From NCBI RefSeq assembly GCF_003258315.1, contig NZ_CP030032.1, positions 1,154,001 to 1,218,000 on the forward strand: a DNA stretch of 64,000 nucleotides. The letters are read 5' to 3'. The notes below the pieces were generated by a model, which ran no database searches, was not told the origin of the DNA, and saw only the letters and a list, made by a program, of their open reading frames with translations. Source of the DNA: Bradymonas sediminis. Lineage in GTDB: Bacteria; Myxococcota_A; Bradymonadia; Bradymonadales; Bradymonadaceae. Positions 1-8,147 of this stretch are shown here, piece by piece (position 1 is the stretch's first letter; every line of letters begins with the position of its first letter). The translations under genes were made by a program, and so were the position numbers.

Positions 1-12
1 CTTATTAACGGC

Positions 13-512
13 GTCGCGCATCGCAGGTCGTCAATGAGCGCAGGCGAAGCCGAAGCGTCGTCCCGCGCAGCGGGACCTGCATAGCCGGGGGTGATGCCCA
101 AATAGAGCGCAAACCATAGCCTGGCGCTCGCTTCCGAGAACGCCAAGACCAACGCAATCCGATGAGCCCCCGGAAGGCGTCGCAAATCATCCAACGCCGA
201 CATTACGCATCGTCGCAAATCATCCAATCCCACCGTTACGCATCGTCGCGCATCATCCAGCCCCACCGTTAAGCATCGTCACAAGCCATCCATTATTAAC
301 AGCGTCGAGTCGCGCATCGCAGGTCGTCAATGAGCGTAGGCGAAGCCGAAGCGTCGTCCCGCGTAGCGGGACCTGCATAGCCGGGGGTGACGCCCAAATA
401 GAGCGCAAACCCCCGCCTGGCTATGGCTTCCGAGAACGCCAAGACCAACGCAAACCGATGAGCCCCCGGAAGGCGTCGCGCATCATCCAACGCCGACATT
501 ACGCATCGTCGC
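13..512. repeat. Duplicated ~200-bp intergenic segment (copies at ~13-214 and ~309-512)
   Basis: The block that begins with GTCGCGCATCGCAGG at 13 recurs at 309, an offset of 296 bp, and stays colinear for about 200 bp with scattered substitutions (for example around 110-135 versus 405-430). Each copy holds a short hairpin in which GTCCCGC pairs with GCGGGAC across a 3-nt loop (second copy near 356-372). Each copy runs directly into an array of the 33-bp repeat. Both strands stay open over long stretches, but the predicted peptides are repetitive and Arg/Cys-rich, so I read this as non-coding repeat DNA, perhaps a small mobile or REP-like family. Confidence 0.85.
179..292. repeat. Degenerate array of the 33-bp tandem repeat (about 3.4 units)
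   Basis: Units start at 179, 212, 245 and 278, exactly 33 bp apart. They match the better-conserved array at 475-689 but differ at several positions (for example CAAATC in place of GCGCATC, and CCCACCGTT in place of CGCCGACATT). The array lies immediately before the second copy of the larger duplicated segment. The divergence suggests this is the older array. Confidence 0.8.
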
Positions 513-689
513 GCATCATCCAACCCCGACATTACGCATCGTCGCGCATCATCCAACGCCGACATTACGCATCGTCGCGCATCATCCAACGCCGACATTA
601 CGCATCATCGCGCATCATCCAACGCCGACATTACGCATCGTCGCGCATCATCCAACGCCGACATTACGCATCGTCGCGCATCATCCAAC
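475..689. repeat. 33-bp tandem repeat array, six full units plus a partial seventh
   Basis: Unit starts are 475, 508, 541, 574, 607, 640 and 673 (the last stops after about 17 nt). The unit reads GTCGCGCATCATCCAACGCC, followed by GACATTACGCATC. Only single-base differences separate the units (CCCC for CGCC near 524; A for G at 607). Because 33 is a multiple of three, both strands stay open as an 11-residue periodic peptide, which explains the spurious reading frames here. There are no unique spacers between units, so this is not a CRISPR array. Confidence 0.92.
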
Positions 690-963
690 ATTAACGACCA
701 ACGCGAACCGAAGAGCCCTCGGAAAGCGCCAGACCGAATACTCTCTCCCACCAGCGTATTAAATTCCTTCCCAACCCCATTGCGCAATCACACCACACGC
801 AGAAAACTCATCGACACAACATTTCGCGTTGTGGCTTCGCTGTACGCCCGAGATTTGCTAGAACCATGGGACCGTCGAGACGACCGATCCGATTCGGCTT
901 AAAGCGCGACGTTTTTTAACCAACGACTTTCATTAAAGAAACGACCAGAAGAGGATAGCACGC
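690..963. other. Intergenic leader region upstream of the tol-pal cluster
   Basis: No credible gene. The region contains a short inverted repeat CACAAC(815-820)/GTTGTG(828-833). A purine-rich stretch with AGAGGA lies just before 964 and probably serves as the tolQ ribosome binding site. The tol-pal promoter should lie here, but I cannot assign convincing -35/-10 boxes. Confidence 0.5.
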
Positions 964-1713
964 ATGTGGGACGCAATATGGGTTCAACTTGTCACCGCGC
1001 AGGCGGACGCGACCGCGCACAAGGGCATCTTTGACATCTTGATGGACACCAATAGTTGGGTGGTCATCGCGGTGTTGGTATTGTTGGCGGTCCTCAGCCT
1101 GATGTCCTGGTATATCATCGGCTATAAGTGGTTTTATCTGCGCAGCGTTCATAAGGAGTCGTTGAAATTTCTGGAGGTCTTCTGGGAATCCAAGCGCCTG
1201 GACAATATTTTTCAGTCGGCCGAGCAATTCCCGAAGGCGCCGGTGAGCCAGGTCTTTAAGGCCGGGTATATCGAGCTGTCGAAGCTCAAAAAACGCGACC
1301 AGAGCGACGGGTCGGCCAAGTCCGGCGACCCGATGCGCGTGCAGCTCAGCGGCATCGAGAACGTCGACCGCTCGCTGCGCCGCGCGACCTCCACCGAGAT
1401 GACCCAGCTCGAGGCGATGGTGCCGTTTTTGGCCACCGTCGGCTCCACCGCTCCCTTTATCGGGCTCTTTGGGACGGTTTGGGGAATTATGGAGGCCTTC
1501 GTCAATATTAACTCCGCGGGCGCGGCCGGGCTGGACGTGGTCGCCGGGCCTATCGCCGAGGCGCTGATCGTCACGGCTGCGGGCCTTTTTGCCGCGATTC
1601 CCTCGGTTGTCTTTTATAATATTTTCGTCAATCGCATCCGCGTGCTGGGTGCCGAGATGGAGAATTTCTCCAGCGACTTTCTCAATATCGTGAAGCGTCA
1701 TTTCTTCGATTGA
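964..1713 (+). CDS. tolQ: TolQ, MotA/TolQ/ExbB proton-channel subunit
   Basis: The 249-residue inner-membrane protein has the TolQ/ExbB layout. A first membrane helix lies near residues 30-55 (SWVVIAVLVLLAVLSLMSWY), followed by a long cytoplasmic loop. Two C-terminal helices follow: one in the segment around TVGSTAPFIGLFGTVWGIM and one around EALIVTAAGLFAAIPSVVFY. In the family, TolQ and TolR form the proton-driven stator that energises TolA and outer-membrane constriction at division. The gene is first of tolQ-tolR-tolA-tolB-pal, all in one direction with short gaps. That context favours TolQ over ExbB. The ATG at 964 has an AGAGGA-like ribosome site. Confidence 0.95.
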   Translation: MWDAIWVQLVTAQADATAHKGIFDILMDTNSWVVIAVLVLLAVLSLMSWYIIGYKWFYLRSVHKESLKFLEVFWESKRLDNIFQSAEQFPKAPVSQVFKAGYIELSKLKKRDQSDGSAKSGDPMRVQLSGIENVDRSLRRATSTEMTQLEAMVPFLATVGSTAPFIGLFGTVWGIMEAFVNINSAGAAGLDVVAGPIAEALIVTAAGLFAAIPSVVFYNIFVNRIRVLGAEMENFSSDFLNIVKRHFFD

Positions 1714-1761
1714 AGACGTTTGGCTCGATTGGACCTAAGTTGACTGCAGGAGAGATAAATC

Positions 1762-2277
1762 ATGGCAATGAGTGGCAATCGCGGACCGGGCGGCATGCTC
1801 GCCGAGATCAACGTGACCCCCATGGTCGACGTGATGTTGGTGTTGCTGATCATCTTTATGGTGACCGCGCCGATGATCGATAAGACCGAAGAAGACAAGC
1901 GCAAGGTAGACCTCGAGCTGCCGGTGACGCGGGATAACCCGAACCAGATCAACCCCGAGGATAGCGATAAGATGATCCTGGAGATCTCGCGCGACCTGAA
2001 GGTCCATATCGGCGAGACCCTGGTGGTGGATTGTTCGGCCCAGCTTGAGGGCAGTGAGAAGACGCGGTTTGAGCCCTGCTTTGACGAGATCGAGCTGAAG
2101 CTCGGCGCCAACCAGAAGCTCCAAGACGAGGGTGAGATTTATCTTTTGGCCGACACCGAGATTCCCTACGGTTTCGTCGTCGGGACCATGGCCCGCATTA
2201 AGAAGGCCGGGATCGACAAATTGGGCATGGTCACCAATCCGGAGTATCTCACCGATGACGCCGATCCCGAGGAGTGA
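1762..2277 (+). CDS. tolR: TolR, ExbD/TolR-family stator subunit
   Basis: This 171-residue protein has a single N-terminal membrane helix. The helix carries the family's proton-relay aspartate in the motif NVTPMVDVMLVLLIIFMV (about residues 14-31). A periplasmic domain follows, including IYLLADTEIPYGFVV near 132-146, which fits the TolR/ExbD fold. It pairs with TolQ and works on TolA. AGGAGAG lies about 8 nt upstream of the ATG at 1762. A second ATG two codons later is possible. The protein is somewhat longer than the ~140-residue E. coli TolR, because of an insert with two cysteines around residues 93-110. Confidence 0.94.
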   Translation: MAMSGNRGPGGMLAEINVTPMVDVMLVLLIIFMVTAPMIDKTEEDKRKVDLELPVTRDNPNQINPEDSDKMILEISRDLKVHIGETLVVDCSAQLEGSEKTRFEPCFDEIELKLGANQKLQDEGEIYLLADTEIPYGFVVGTMARIKKAGIDKLGMVTNPEYLTDDADPEE

Positions 2278-2286
2278 GCCAAGCGC

Positions 2287-3120
2287 GTGAACTATTCCAA
2301 TAATCAAATCGACGGGGGCACCAGATCGCTCGGGCGCGCGCGGCCTGCGGGCGAGCGCAAGATGCAGGTCATCGGGTTTTTGACGACCTTCGCGCTGCAC
2401 GCCACGATCGTTGGCGGTATCATCTACGGGGCTTATGCGACGCCCGAAGAGGACGCGGTCGACGCGCCGGTGATGATGGAGTTTCAGAACGTCGAGCTGC
2501 TCGCCCTGGGCGAAAAGAAGCCGCCAAACCAGCTCCCGCGCGTCGCCAATCCGGCGCCGCCCGAGGTCAAGGAGAAGTCGGTCAACCTGGCAAAACCGGC
2601 CGAAGAGCCGCCGCCCAAAGTCGAAGAGAAGCAGCCCGAGGCGAAACCCCAAAAGCAGGAGTCGCGGCGCAATAAATTGCTCGACGACCTCCAGGAGCTC
2701 AATAACCCGAACCGCCCCACCAACGACGAGGTCCCCGAGGGGAGCGCCGACGGGGTGGCCAGCGGCACGGTGTCGGACGCCGCGATGGCCAATATGATGA
2801 ATACCTACCAGGTGCGGCTGCTCGAGGCGCTGGGCAAATATTGGCGGGTGCCGAGCACGCTGACCCACGAAGAAATAAACGCGCTGGCGGGCAAGGTTGC
2901 TGTGTATGTGCGCCTGTCCGAGGGCGGGCATATCGTGTCTTTTCGGTTCACGACCAAGAGCGATAACGCGCAATTTGACGCCAGCATCGAGCGACTTCTG
3001 CGCCGCTTCGAGGTCAGCGGGGGGCGCAAGCTCCCGATGCCCGAGGCGCCGGAGGTGCGCGACGCCGTGCTGCGCCAGGGGCTCAATCTGCGCAATTGGA
3101 AGGCCGTCACAGGCAAATGA
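2287..3120 (+). CDS. tolA: TolA-like protein, TonB/TolA C-terminal domain
   Basis: This is a type II membrane protein of 277 residues. A short cytoplasmic start is followed by a membrane helix at about residues 28-50. A Pro/Glu/Lys-rich periplasmic linker spans about 78-130, and a TonB/TolA-type C-terminal domain spans about 175-270 (MMNTYQVRLLEALGKYWRVP, then VYVRLSEGGHIVSFRF). It should link TolQR to TolB/Pal across the periplasm. The linker is much shorter than the long helix of E. coli TolA, so the assignment rests on position between tolR and tolB. The start is GTG at 2287, nine bases after the tolR stop, with GAGGAG inside the end of tolR. Confidence 0.85.
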   Translation: MNYSNNQIDGGTRSLGRARPAGERKMQVIGFLTTFALHATIVGGIIYGAYATPEEDAVDAPVMMEFQNVELLALGEKKPPNQLPRVANPAPPEVKEKSVNLAKPAEEPPPKVEEKQPEAKPQKQESRRNKLLDDLQELNNPNRPTNDEVPEGSADGVASGTVSDAAMANMMNTYQVRLLEALGKYWRVPSTLTHEEINALAGKVAVYVRLSEGGHIVSFRFTTKSDNAQFDASIERLLRRFEVSGGRKLPMPEAPEVRDAVLRQGLNLRNWKAVTGK

Positions 3121-3216
3121 TCTTCGCTTCATTTAATTGAATAGAATCCGGCATTGATTCGCCCAAACCCTGAAGTTGATTCATGGATGCGAACCCATCG
3201 CCGACCCAGGAAATAT

Positions 3217-4569
3217 ATGAAAGCCTTATTGAGAACGACTCTTTTGCTGTGCGTGATGAGCGCGCTTTTGTTCAGCCCCGCCGCCTTCGCGCAGGACTCT
3301 GGCGCGAGCTCGCCGAACGCCGAGGCGGCGCCGGCGGACACCCGCGGCATCGACATCGACGTCACCCTCGGGGTCAAACGCAAGTTGATCCCGATGGCGA
3401 TTCCCAAGGCGTTGGAGCCCGGCGGGGATACCGGAAAGATTGCCCAGACCGTGCACGATACCCTGGCGCGCGATATGAAGTTGGCGGGCTTCTTTAAGGT
3501 TTTGGATGAGGGAAATTTCTTCTTCGACACCTCTCAGGAGGGCATGGGCGCGTCGGCCATCGGGTTTAGCAACTGGTTTAATGTGGGCGCTCAGGGCTTG
3601 ATTAAGTCCTCGGTGCGCACCAACGGCGACCAGGTCGTGCTCGACCTGCGCCTCTACCTGGTCGAGGAGGGCAAGCCCGCGCGTCTGGATTGGAAGGGCG
3701 GCTCGTTCTCCAAGGACGAGTACATCAAGCAAGTCCACGCCTTCGCCAACGAGGTGCTCAAATATTATACCGGCAAGCCGGGCATCTTCGGCTCGCGCAT
3801 CGCGTATGTGCGCCAGCAAAAGCGAAACAAGCAGATCTATGCGATGCGCCTGGGCGAAGAGGGCGTCGCCAAGATTACCAATAATAACTCCATCAATATG
3901 CTCCCCTCGTTTGGGCCCGGCGGCGCTATTTATTATACCAGCTACCAGGCCGGTAACCCGGACCTCTGGGTGTATGAGGGCGGCAAGTCGCGCAAGCTCT
4001 CGTCGGTGCGCGGCCAAAATACCGGGGCGGATTATTGCAATGGCAAGCTCGCGCTGACGCTGTCGAAGGACGGCAGCAATAGCGATATCTATCTGATTGA
4101 CCCGAGCAGCGGCAAAATCGCGCAGCGCCTCACTGACCATTGGGCGATCGACACCAGCCCCTCGTGGAGCCCGGATTGCTCCAAGATCGCGTTCACCTCG
4201 GGGCGCTCGGGCGGCCCGCAGATCTACGTGATGAACGCCGACGGCAGCAATCAGCGCCGCCTGACCTATCAGGGAAGCTATAACACTCAGCCAAGCTGGT
4301 CGCCGTCGGGTAACCTGATCGCCTTCTCGGCGCGTGATGAGCGCGGCGCCTTCGACATCTTCACGGTGAACCTGGAGGGGAGCATCGAGCGGCTGACCCA
4401 GGACCAGGGCAACAACTCCGACCCCGCGTTTAGCCCGGATGGGCGCTATCTGGTCTTTATCAGCGACCGCGGCGGCAAGGGAAAGCGCGTGTGGATGATG
4501 ACCGCAGACGGCGAAGTTCAGAACGCGATCACCGAGGGCTCCGGCTACCAATCGCCGGCCTGGGAATGA
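3217..4569 (+). CDS. tolB: TolB, periplasmic beta-propeller of the Tol-Pal system
   Basis: The product is a 450-residue periplasmic protein. I chose the ATG at 3217 because AGGA lies 7 nt upstream and the result is a normal signal peptide ending in SPAAFAQ. An earlier in-frame start at 3154 would bury it. The N-terminal domain covers about residues 40-190. A C-terminal propeller of PD40/WD40-like repeats follows, visible as repeated SPSWSPDCSKIAFTS, QPSWSPSGNLIAFSA and DPAFSPDGRYLVFIS. TolB binds Pal and TolA and helps relocate Pal to division sites. Position in the cluster and the repeats make the call firm. Confidence 0.95.
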   Translation: MKALLRTTLLLCVMSALLFSPAAFAQDSGASSPNAEAAPADTRGIDIDVTLGVKRKLIPMAIPKALEPGGDTGKIAQTVHDTLARDMKLAGFFKVLDEGNFFFDTSQEGMGASAIGFSNWFNVGAQGLIKSSVRTNGDQVVLDLRLYLVEEGKPARLDWKGGSFSKDEYIKQVHAFANEVLKYYTGKPGIFGSRIAYVRQQKRNKQIYAMRLGEEGVAKITNNNSINMLPSFGPGGAIYYTSYQAGNPDLWVYEGGKSRKLSSVRGQNTGADYCNGKLALTLSKDGSNSDIYLIDPSSGKIAQRLTDHWAIDTSPSWSPDCSKIAFTSGRSGGPQIYVMNADGSNQRRLTYQGSYNTQPSWSPSGNLIAFSARDERGAFDIFTVNLEGSIERLTQDQGNNSDPAFSPDGRYLVFISDRGGKGKRVWMMTADGEVQNAITEGSGYQSPAWE

Positions 4570-4631
4570 CCGAATTGGTGGATTGATTCAGCGCTATTAA
4601 GCATAATAATTTCTAAATTTGAGCAGGCTAT

Positions 4632-5351
4632 ATGAGCTATTCTAATCGAGTCAAAATCGTGGTGACCGGTTTGGCGCTTCTTATCGGGAGCGGCTGCGCG
4701 AGCGTGCCGACCGATGAGATGTCGGCAGCCCAGCAGGCAATCCTGGACGCGCGCGGCGTCAAGGATTGCGCCAGTGAGAAATTCCTCGCCGCCCAGCGCC
4801 TTTTGGAGGAGGCCGAGAAGTTGGTCGACCAGGAGAAATACGACGAGGCCAAGCGCAAGGCGAAGGCCGCCGAGAAGATCGCCATCGAGGCTAAAAAAGA
4901 GGGCGAGCTGAATTGGGATGATTGCCAGCGCCGCGCCGAGTTGGCGCGCCAGGCGGCCAACGCCGATAAGAATGCCAAGGACAACGAAGACGACGGGCGC
5001 GACGCGCAGCCCGAGGAGAAATACACGCTCGGCACGGTGTATTTCGAATACGATAGCGCCGGGCTTAGCGATAGCGCGCGCTCGGTGCTCGCCGAGAACG
5101 TGAAGTGGATGAAGCAGAATAAGGAGCGCACCGTGACGCTGGAGGGGCATACCGATGAGCGCGGAACCCCCGAATATAATCTGTCTCTTGGGGAGAGCCG
5201 CGCCCGCCAGGTAAAGTCCTATTTGAAGCAATTGGGCGTCGACGAGAACCGCCTGTATATCCTGTCCTATGGCGAGGAGATGCCCGCCGCCTACGGCTCG
5301 ACGGCCAGCGATTATGCAAAGAATCGCCGCGTTGAGTTCGTGCCGAAATAA
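4632..5351 (+). CDS. pal: Pal, peptidoglycan-associated OmpA-family lipoprotein
   Basis: The 239-residue lipoprotein has a signal peptide and lipobox LIGSGC (Cys at about residue 22). An alpha-helical Glu/Lys/Ala-rich segment spans about residues 45-120. A C-terminal OmpA-like domain follows, with TVYFEYDSAGLSDSA, LEGHTDERGTPEYN and AKNRRVEFVPK. The Asp in GHTDERG and the Arg in NRRVEF are the usual diaminopimelate-binding residues. The helical insert is not present in E. coli Pal (173 residues). It may act as a spacer through a thicker periplasm. Last of the canonical tol-pal genes. Confidence 0.95.
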   Translation: MSYSNRVKIVVTGLALLIGSGCASVPTDEMSAAQQAILDARGVKDCASEKFLAAQRLLEEAEKLVDQEKYDEAKRKAKAAEKIAIEAKKEGELNWDDCQRRAELARQAANADKNAKDNEDDGRDAQPEEKYTLGTVYFEYDSAGLSDSARSVLAENVKWMKQNKERTVTLEGHTDERGTPEYNLSLGESRARQVKSYLKQLGVDENRLYILSYGEEMPAAYGSTASDYAKNRRVEFVPK

Positions 5352-5385
5352 TGGCGCCGAAGGTTTTTTTCTGGAGTGATGCGGT

Positions 5386-6375
5386 TTGGACCTACACGCG
5401 AAAGACGCCGATGAATCGGGCGCGAATATGATGACCCGAGGCGACGCGATCGCGGCGCTGTCGGATGCGCTGGAGATGCCGGTCATCGCGGTGGTCGCCG
5501 GGTGGCTGGGCGACCGGCGGGTGGACCTTGGCGAGGAGGCCCTGCGGGCGTTTTTGCATGTCTTCGACGCCGAGATGGCCGCCTGGAAAGAGGCTACGGG
5601 CAAGGGGGATGAGGTCGCCATCTATCTGGTGGGGCGCGGCGGTTATCCAGAGTTCGCCCAGGGCCTCGCGCGCGCGCTGCGCGGGCGCGGGGTGCACGCG
5701 ACGGCGGTGATCCCCGAGCAGATTAACGGCACGTTTGCGCTGGCCGCGCTTGGGATGGAGCAGCGATTGATGCACCCCTACGCGGCCATTGGCGCCTACG
5801 ATTGCCCGGCGCTTCGTGGGGCGCGCGGAGCGCCGGACGCTGACACGCTCCGCGAGCTTGAGGTCTTCCACAAATTAGAGAGCAGCGCGGCGTTTATCAA
5901 CGCGGATTTGCTTCCTCCCAGGGAGTTGGTCGCGATCGCGCATCAGCGCCGCCAGGCGCGCCACGCCCGGCAGTTGCTGGGCCGGCTGTTGGGCGAAGAG
6001 AAGCCGAAGTTGCCGGTGGACCCGGGCGCGCATAGCAGCGTGGCGTCCGAGCTCAGCATGCGAACGCTCGGGGCTCACCTGGCGCTTTGCGCCGAAGAGC
6101 TCGGCGACCTTGGCGTCTCGACCGTCGTGGCGTCGCCGGCCCAGGCGGAGCTTATCTGGCGGCTCTTCGAATTCTACGAAGAGGAGTTCCAGGTGCTTCA
6201 TCCCGCGGTGCCCCGCTATACAAAGTCGGGCATCGGCGACGAGGTTGAGTTCGCCCCGGCGATGGAGATGACTGGCGCGGTCATTGAGGGCGGCCAGGAA
6301 AAATTTGTCTATGAATTAGATACCGGGCGACCCGACCCCGAATCCGGCATGCTCGACGGGAACTGGCGTTGGTAG
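5386..6375 (+). CDS. ClpP/SDH-proteinase-fold protein, probably without catalytic serine
   Basis: The 329-residue protein follows pal by 34 nt and is probably cotranscribed with it. Residues ~70-145 resemble the serine dehydrogenase proteinase/ClpP-crotonase fold: VAIYLVGRGGYPEFAQGLAR, then HATAVIPEQINGTFALAALG, then MHPYAAIGAYD. Active relatives have a Ser-Gly-Gly-Thr turn where this protein has INGT, so the usual nucleophile seems to be missing. No signal peptide is seen, so a cytoplasmic location is likely. The TTG start at 5386 is chosen for GGAG nine bases upstream. An ATG at 5428 is the alternative. The role with Tol-Pal is unknown. Confidence 0.7.
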   Translation: MDLHAKDADESGANMMTRGDAIAALSDALEMPVIAVVAGWLGDRRVDLGEEALRAFLHVFDAEMAAWKEATGKGDEVAIYLVGRGGYPEFAQGLARALRGRGVHATAVIPEQINGTFALAALGMEQRLMHPYAAIGAYDCPALRGARGAPDADTLRELEVFHKLESSAAFINADLLPPRELVAIAHQRRQARHARQLLGRLLGEEKPKLPVDPGAHSSVASELSMRTLGAHLALCAEELGDLGVSTVVASPAQAELIWRLFEFYEEEFQVLHPAVPRYTKSGIGDEVEFAPAMEMTGAVIEGGQEKFVYELDTGRPDPESGMLDGNWRW

Positions 6376-6562
6376 CGAATCGCGCGAGATCGCGCTCTGA
6401 GGGCGATTATCGGTGCCTTTCGATCGAAAGAACCGACTATTTCGCGCTTTTCTTTGCCGGTTTCTTTTCGCGCGTTGTTAATTCCTCTCAAATCCCCTAT
6501 GCTAAGTACACGTCTTGAAAAGCAACCTACCTCGCACCCCTCTAAATTAATTTCAATTTGTC

Positions 6563-6591
6563 TTGACCAGCGTGAAATTCTCCATTAATAA
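6563..6591 (+). promoter_or_regulatory. Sigma-70-type promoter of tRNA-Leu
   Basis: TTGACC (6563-6568) and TAATAA (6586-6591) are separated by 17 nt, close to the sigma-70 consensus. The tRNA begins about 45 nt after the expected transcription start. Confidence 0.65.
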
Positions 6592-6642
6592 CGCATCTCC
6601 GTTGGGCGGTTTAGAAGTTTGAAACCCCTCGATGACACTCTT

Positions 6643-6725
6643 GCCGGAGTGGCGGAATGGTAGACGCGTCGGATTCAAAATCCGATGTTCGGAAGAATGT
6701 GTGGGTTCGAGTCCCACCTCCGGTA
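6643..6725 (+). tRNA. tRNA-Leu (CAA)
   Basis: The 7-bp acceptor stem is GCCGGAG (6643-6649) with CTCCGGT (6718-6724, one G-T pair) and discriminator A6725. The anticodon loop TTCAAAA (6674-6680) gives anticodon CAA. There is a long type II variable arm before the T arm GTGGG-TTCGAGT-CCCAC (6701-6717). CCA is not encoded. A promoter lies upstream and a terminator follows, so this is a single-tRNA unit. Confidence 0.96.
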
Positions 6726-6746
6726 CTTGAAAGAAATCGCAACAGC

Positions 6747-6780
6747 AAAAGCCTTCTTAGAAATTCTAAGAAGGCTTTTT
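6747..6780 (+). terminator. Rho-independent terminator after tRNA-Leu
   Basis: AAAGCCTTCTTAG pairs with CTAAGAAGGCTTT across a short AAATT loop, followed by a T run. It ends the tRNA transcript. Confidence 0.9.
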
Positions 6781-6818
6781 CGTGTGAGAGAATATCGCTC
6801 GCGCGAAGGGCTTGCGAG

Positions 6819-7580
6819 TTATCTGGGGCGCTTCGCCTCTTTTAGCTTCTGTTTTTTCTCGGAGATAACTTCGCTAAAGCCGTAGGCCAGGATGCCGGCG
6901 GGCATGGCGAAGAAGCCCACGCCGGTGAGCGCGACCAACCCGCCGATGATCCTGCCGGCGGTGGTGACGGGGGTGACGTCGCCGTAGCCCACGGTGGTCA
7001 TGGTCATAACCGCCCACCACATCGACTCGGGGATGCTCGAAAACGCCTCCGGTTGCGTGGGGTGCTCGGCGTAATAGATCATGCCGGAGGCCATCACCAA
7101 CATCAGCACCGAGATCAGCGCGACCGAGAAAAGTTCCTCGCGCTTGCGGCGCAAGACCTCGATGATCAGCGATAGCGCGGTGGAGTGTCGGGTGAGCTTG
7201 AGGATTCGAATCAGGCGGAAGCTGCGCGCGAAGCGAAGGTCCAGCGGGCCCGTAAAATAGCCCGGGGCCACCGCCATCAGGTCGATGAGCATCAGCGGGT
7301 GGAAGATAAATTTAACCCGGCCCCAGAATGGGTCCTCCAGGCGCTCGGCGACGCACCAGACCCTCAGGATATACTCGACGCTAAAGAGAACGACCGAGAG
7401 GCGCTCGATCGCGACAAAGGCCGCGTCATAGGCCTGCAACTCGGGCATGGTGCTCAGCATCAGCGCAATAATATTGATGGTGATAAGCGTGGCCAGGCCG
7501 TATTCGACGATCTGGGGGCCCAGAGTGTCAGCGTGGTCATCTTCGAGAAGATAATAGAACTGACGCCGGAGTTTTTTCAC
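6819..7580 (-). CDS. Voltage-gated-type six-helix potassium channel
   Basis: This inner-membrane ion channel of about 253 residues has six membrane helices. An S4-like charged helix (RFARSFRLIRILKLTRHS) precedes the pore. The selectivity filter TTVGYGD is at about residues 195-201, followed by the last pore helix. The C-terminus ends soon after S6, so there is no RCK or cyclic-nucleotide domain. I chose GTG at 7580 because AAGGG lies 7 nt upstream. An upstream in-frame TTG at 7676 would add 32 residues without a clear ribosome site. Family knowledge supports K+ selectivity; the gating stimulus is not evident. The gene is convergent with the tRNA unit. Confidence 0.88.
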   Translation of the reverse strand: MKKLRRQFYYLLEDDHADTLGPQIVEYGLATLITINIIALMLSTMPELQAYDAAFVAIERLSVVLFSVEYILRVWCVAERLEDPFWGRVKFIFHPLMLIDLMAVAPGYFTGPLDLRFARSFRLIRILKLTRHSTALSLIIEVLRRKREELFSVALISVLMLVMASGMIYYAEHPTQPEAFSSIPESMWWAVMTMTTVGYGDVTPVTTAGRIIGGLVALTGVGFFAMPAGILAYGFSEVISEKKQKLKEAKRPR

Positions 7581-7794
7581 GAATAGACCCTTGAGGTGCG
7601 AGAGCTGGAGAGAGCGCGGCGATTCTAACGGAGTGTTTTCGACAGAACCAGACGCGTCGAGCAGAAATCGGCTCAACCGGGCCGCTCGCCCCGGGGCGTG
7701 GGGCGGCAGCTTCGCCGTGGTTTCATTCTGACCGGGATCAATTATACTCGGCGCGGCTCACTATTTTTTTTGCAACTCGCCCGTGGGAGTTAAG

Positions 7795-8079
7795 ATGCGT
7801 TTGAAATTAATCGTCCTCGCCATTGGCGCCGCGATCGCCGTGTATGCGCTTATATTCGGGAGCCAAGCGCTCTCGAAGCTGTCGAAATACCGCACGTCGA
7901 CGACGATATCGCAGAGCGAGGAGCCCGCCGATGTGGGACCGACGCGCGAGATTCCGACCATCGTGAATACCGGAATTGGCGGGATTAATAAGAGCCTATC
8001 CGGCATGAAGGATAACGTTCAGAATACGGTCGACGAGCGCCAGGAACGGCTCGACGAGCAGATCGAGATCGCGAAATAA
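7795..8079 (+). CDS. Small single-span membrane protein of unknown function
   Basis: A 94-residue protein with one N-terminal hydrophobic helix (LKLIVLAIGAAIAVYALIF) and a polar remainder. The C-terminal end, rich in Asn, Asp, Glu and Gln, is probably helical (NVQNTVDERQERLDEQIEIAK region). The ATG at 7795 follows GGGAG by 5 nt; the GTG at 7783 is less likely. I do not recognise the family. It is divergent from the potassium channel and 68 nt before the next gene. Confidence 0.65.
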   Translation: MRLKLIVLAIGAAIAVYALIFGSQALSKLSKYRTSTTISQSEEPADVGPTREIPTIVNTGIGGINKSLSGMKDNVQNTVDERQERLDEQIEIAK

Positions 8080-8147
8080 TACGGCGCCCGGCCGGCGTTT
8101 TTTGGCTGACTATTGAGATTTTATTGCTTTGAGGAGTTCGGACTAAG

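Noticed and set aside
296-598. Minus-strand frame across the repeats as a repeat protein
   Set aside because: It is open only because 33 is a multiple of three; it has an ATG in every unit, no ribosome site, and crosses into the duplicated non-coding segment.
475-689. Regular 33-bp repeats as a CRISPR array
   Set aside because: Units abut directly with no unique spacers, and no cas genes are present.
1735-3132. Long minus-strand frame of 465 codons
   Set aside because: It lies fully antisense to tolR and tolA, which are clear by homology; the product is His/Arg-rich, typical of an antisense shadow in high-GC DNA.
3226-4551. Minus-strand frame of 441 codons
   Set aside because: Antisense to tolB; no signal, domain or ribosome site.
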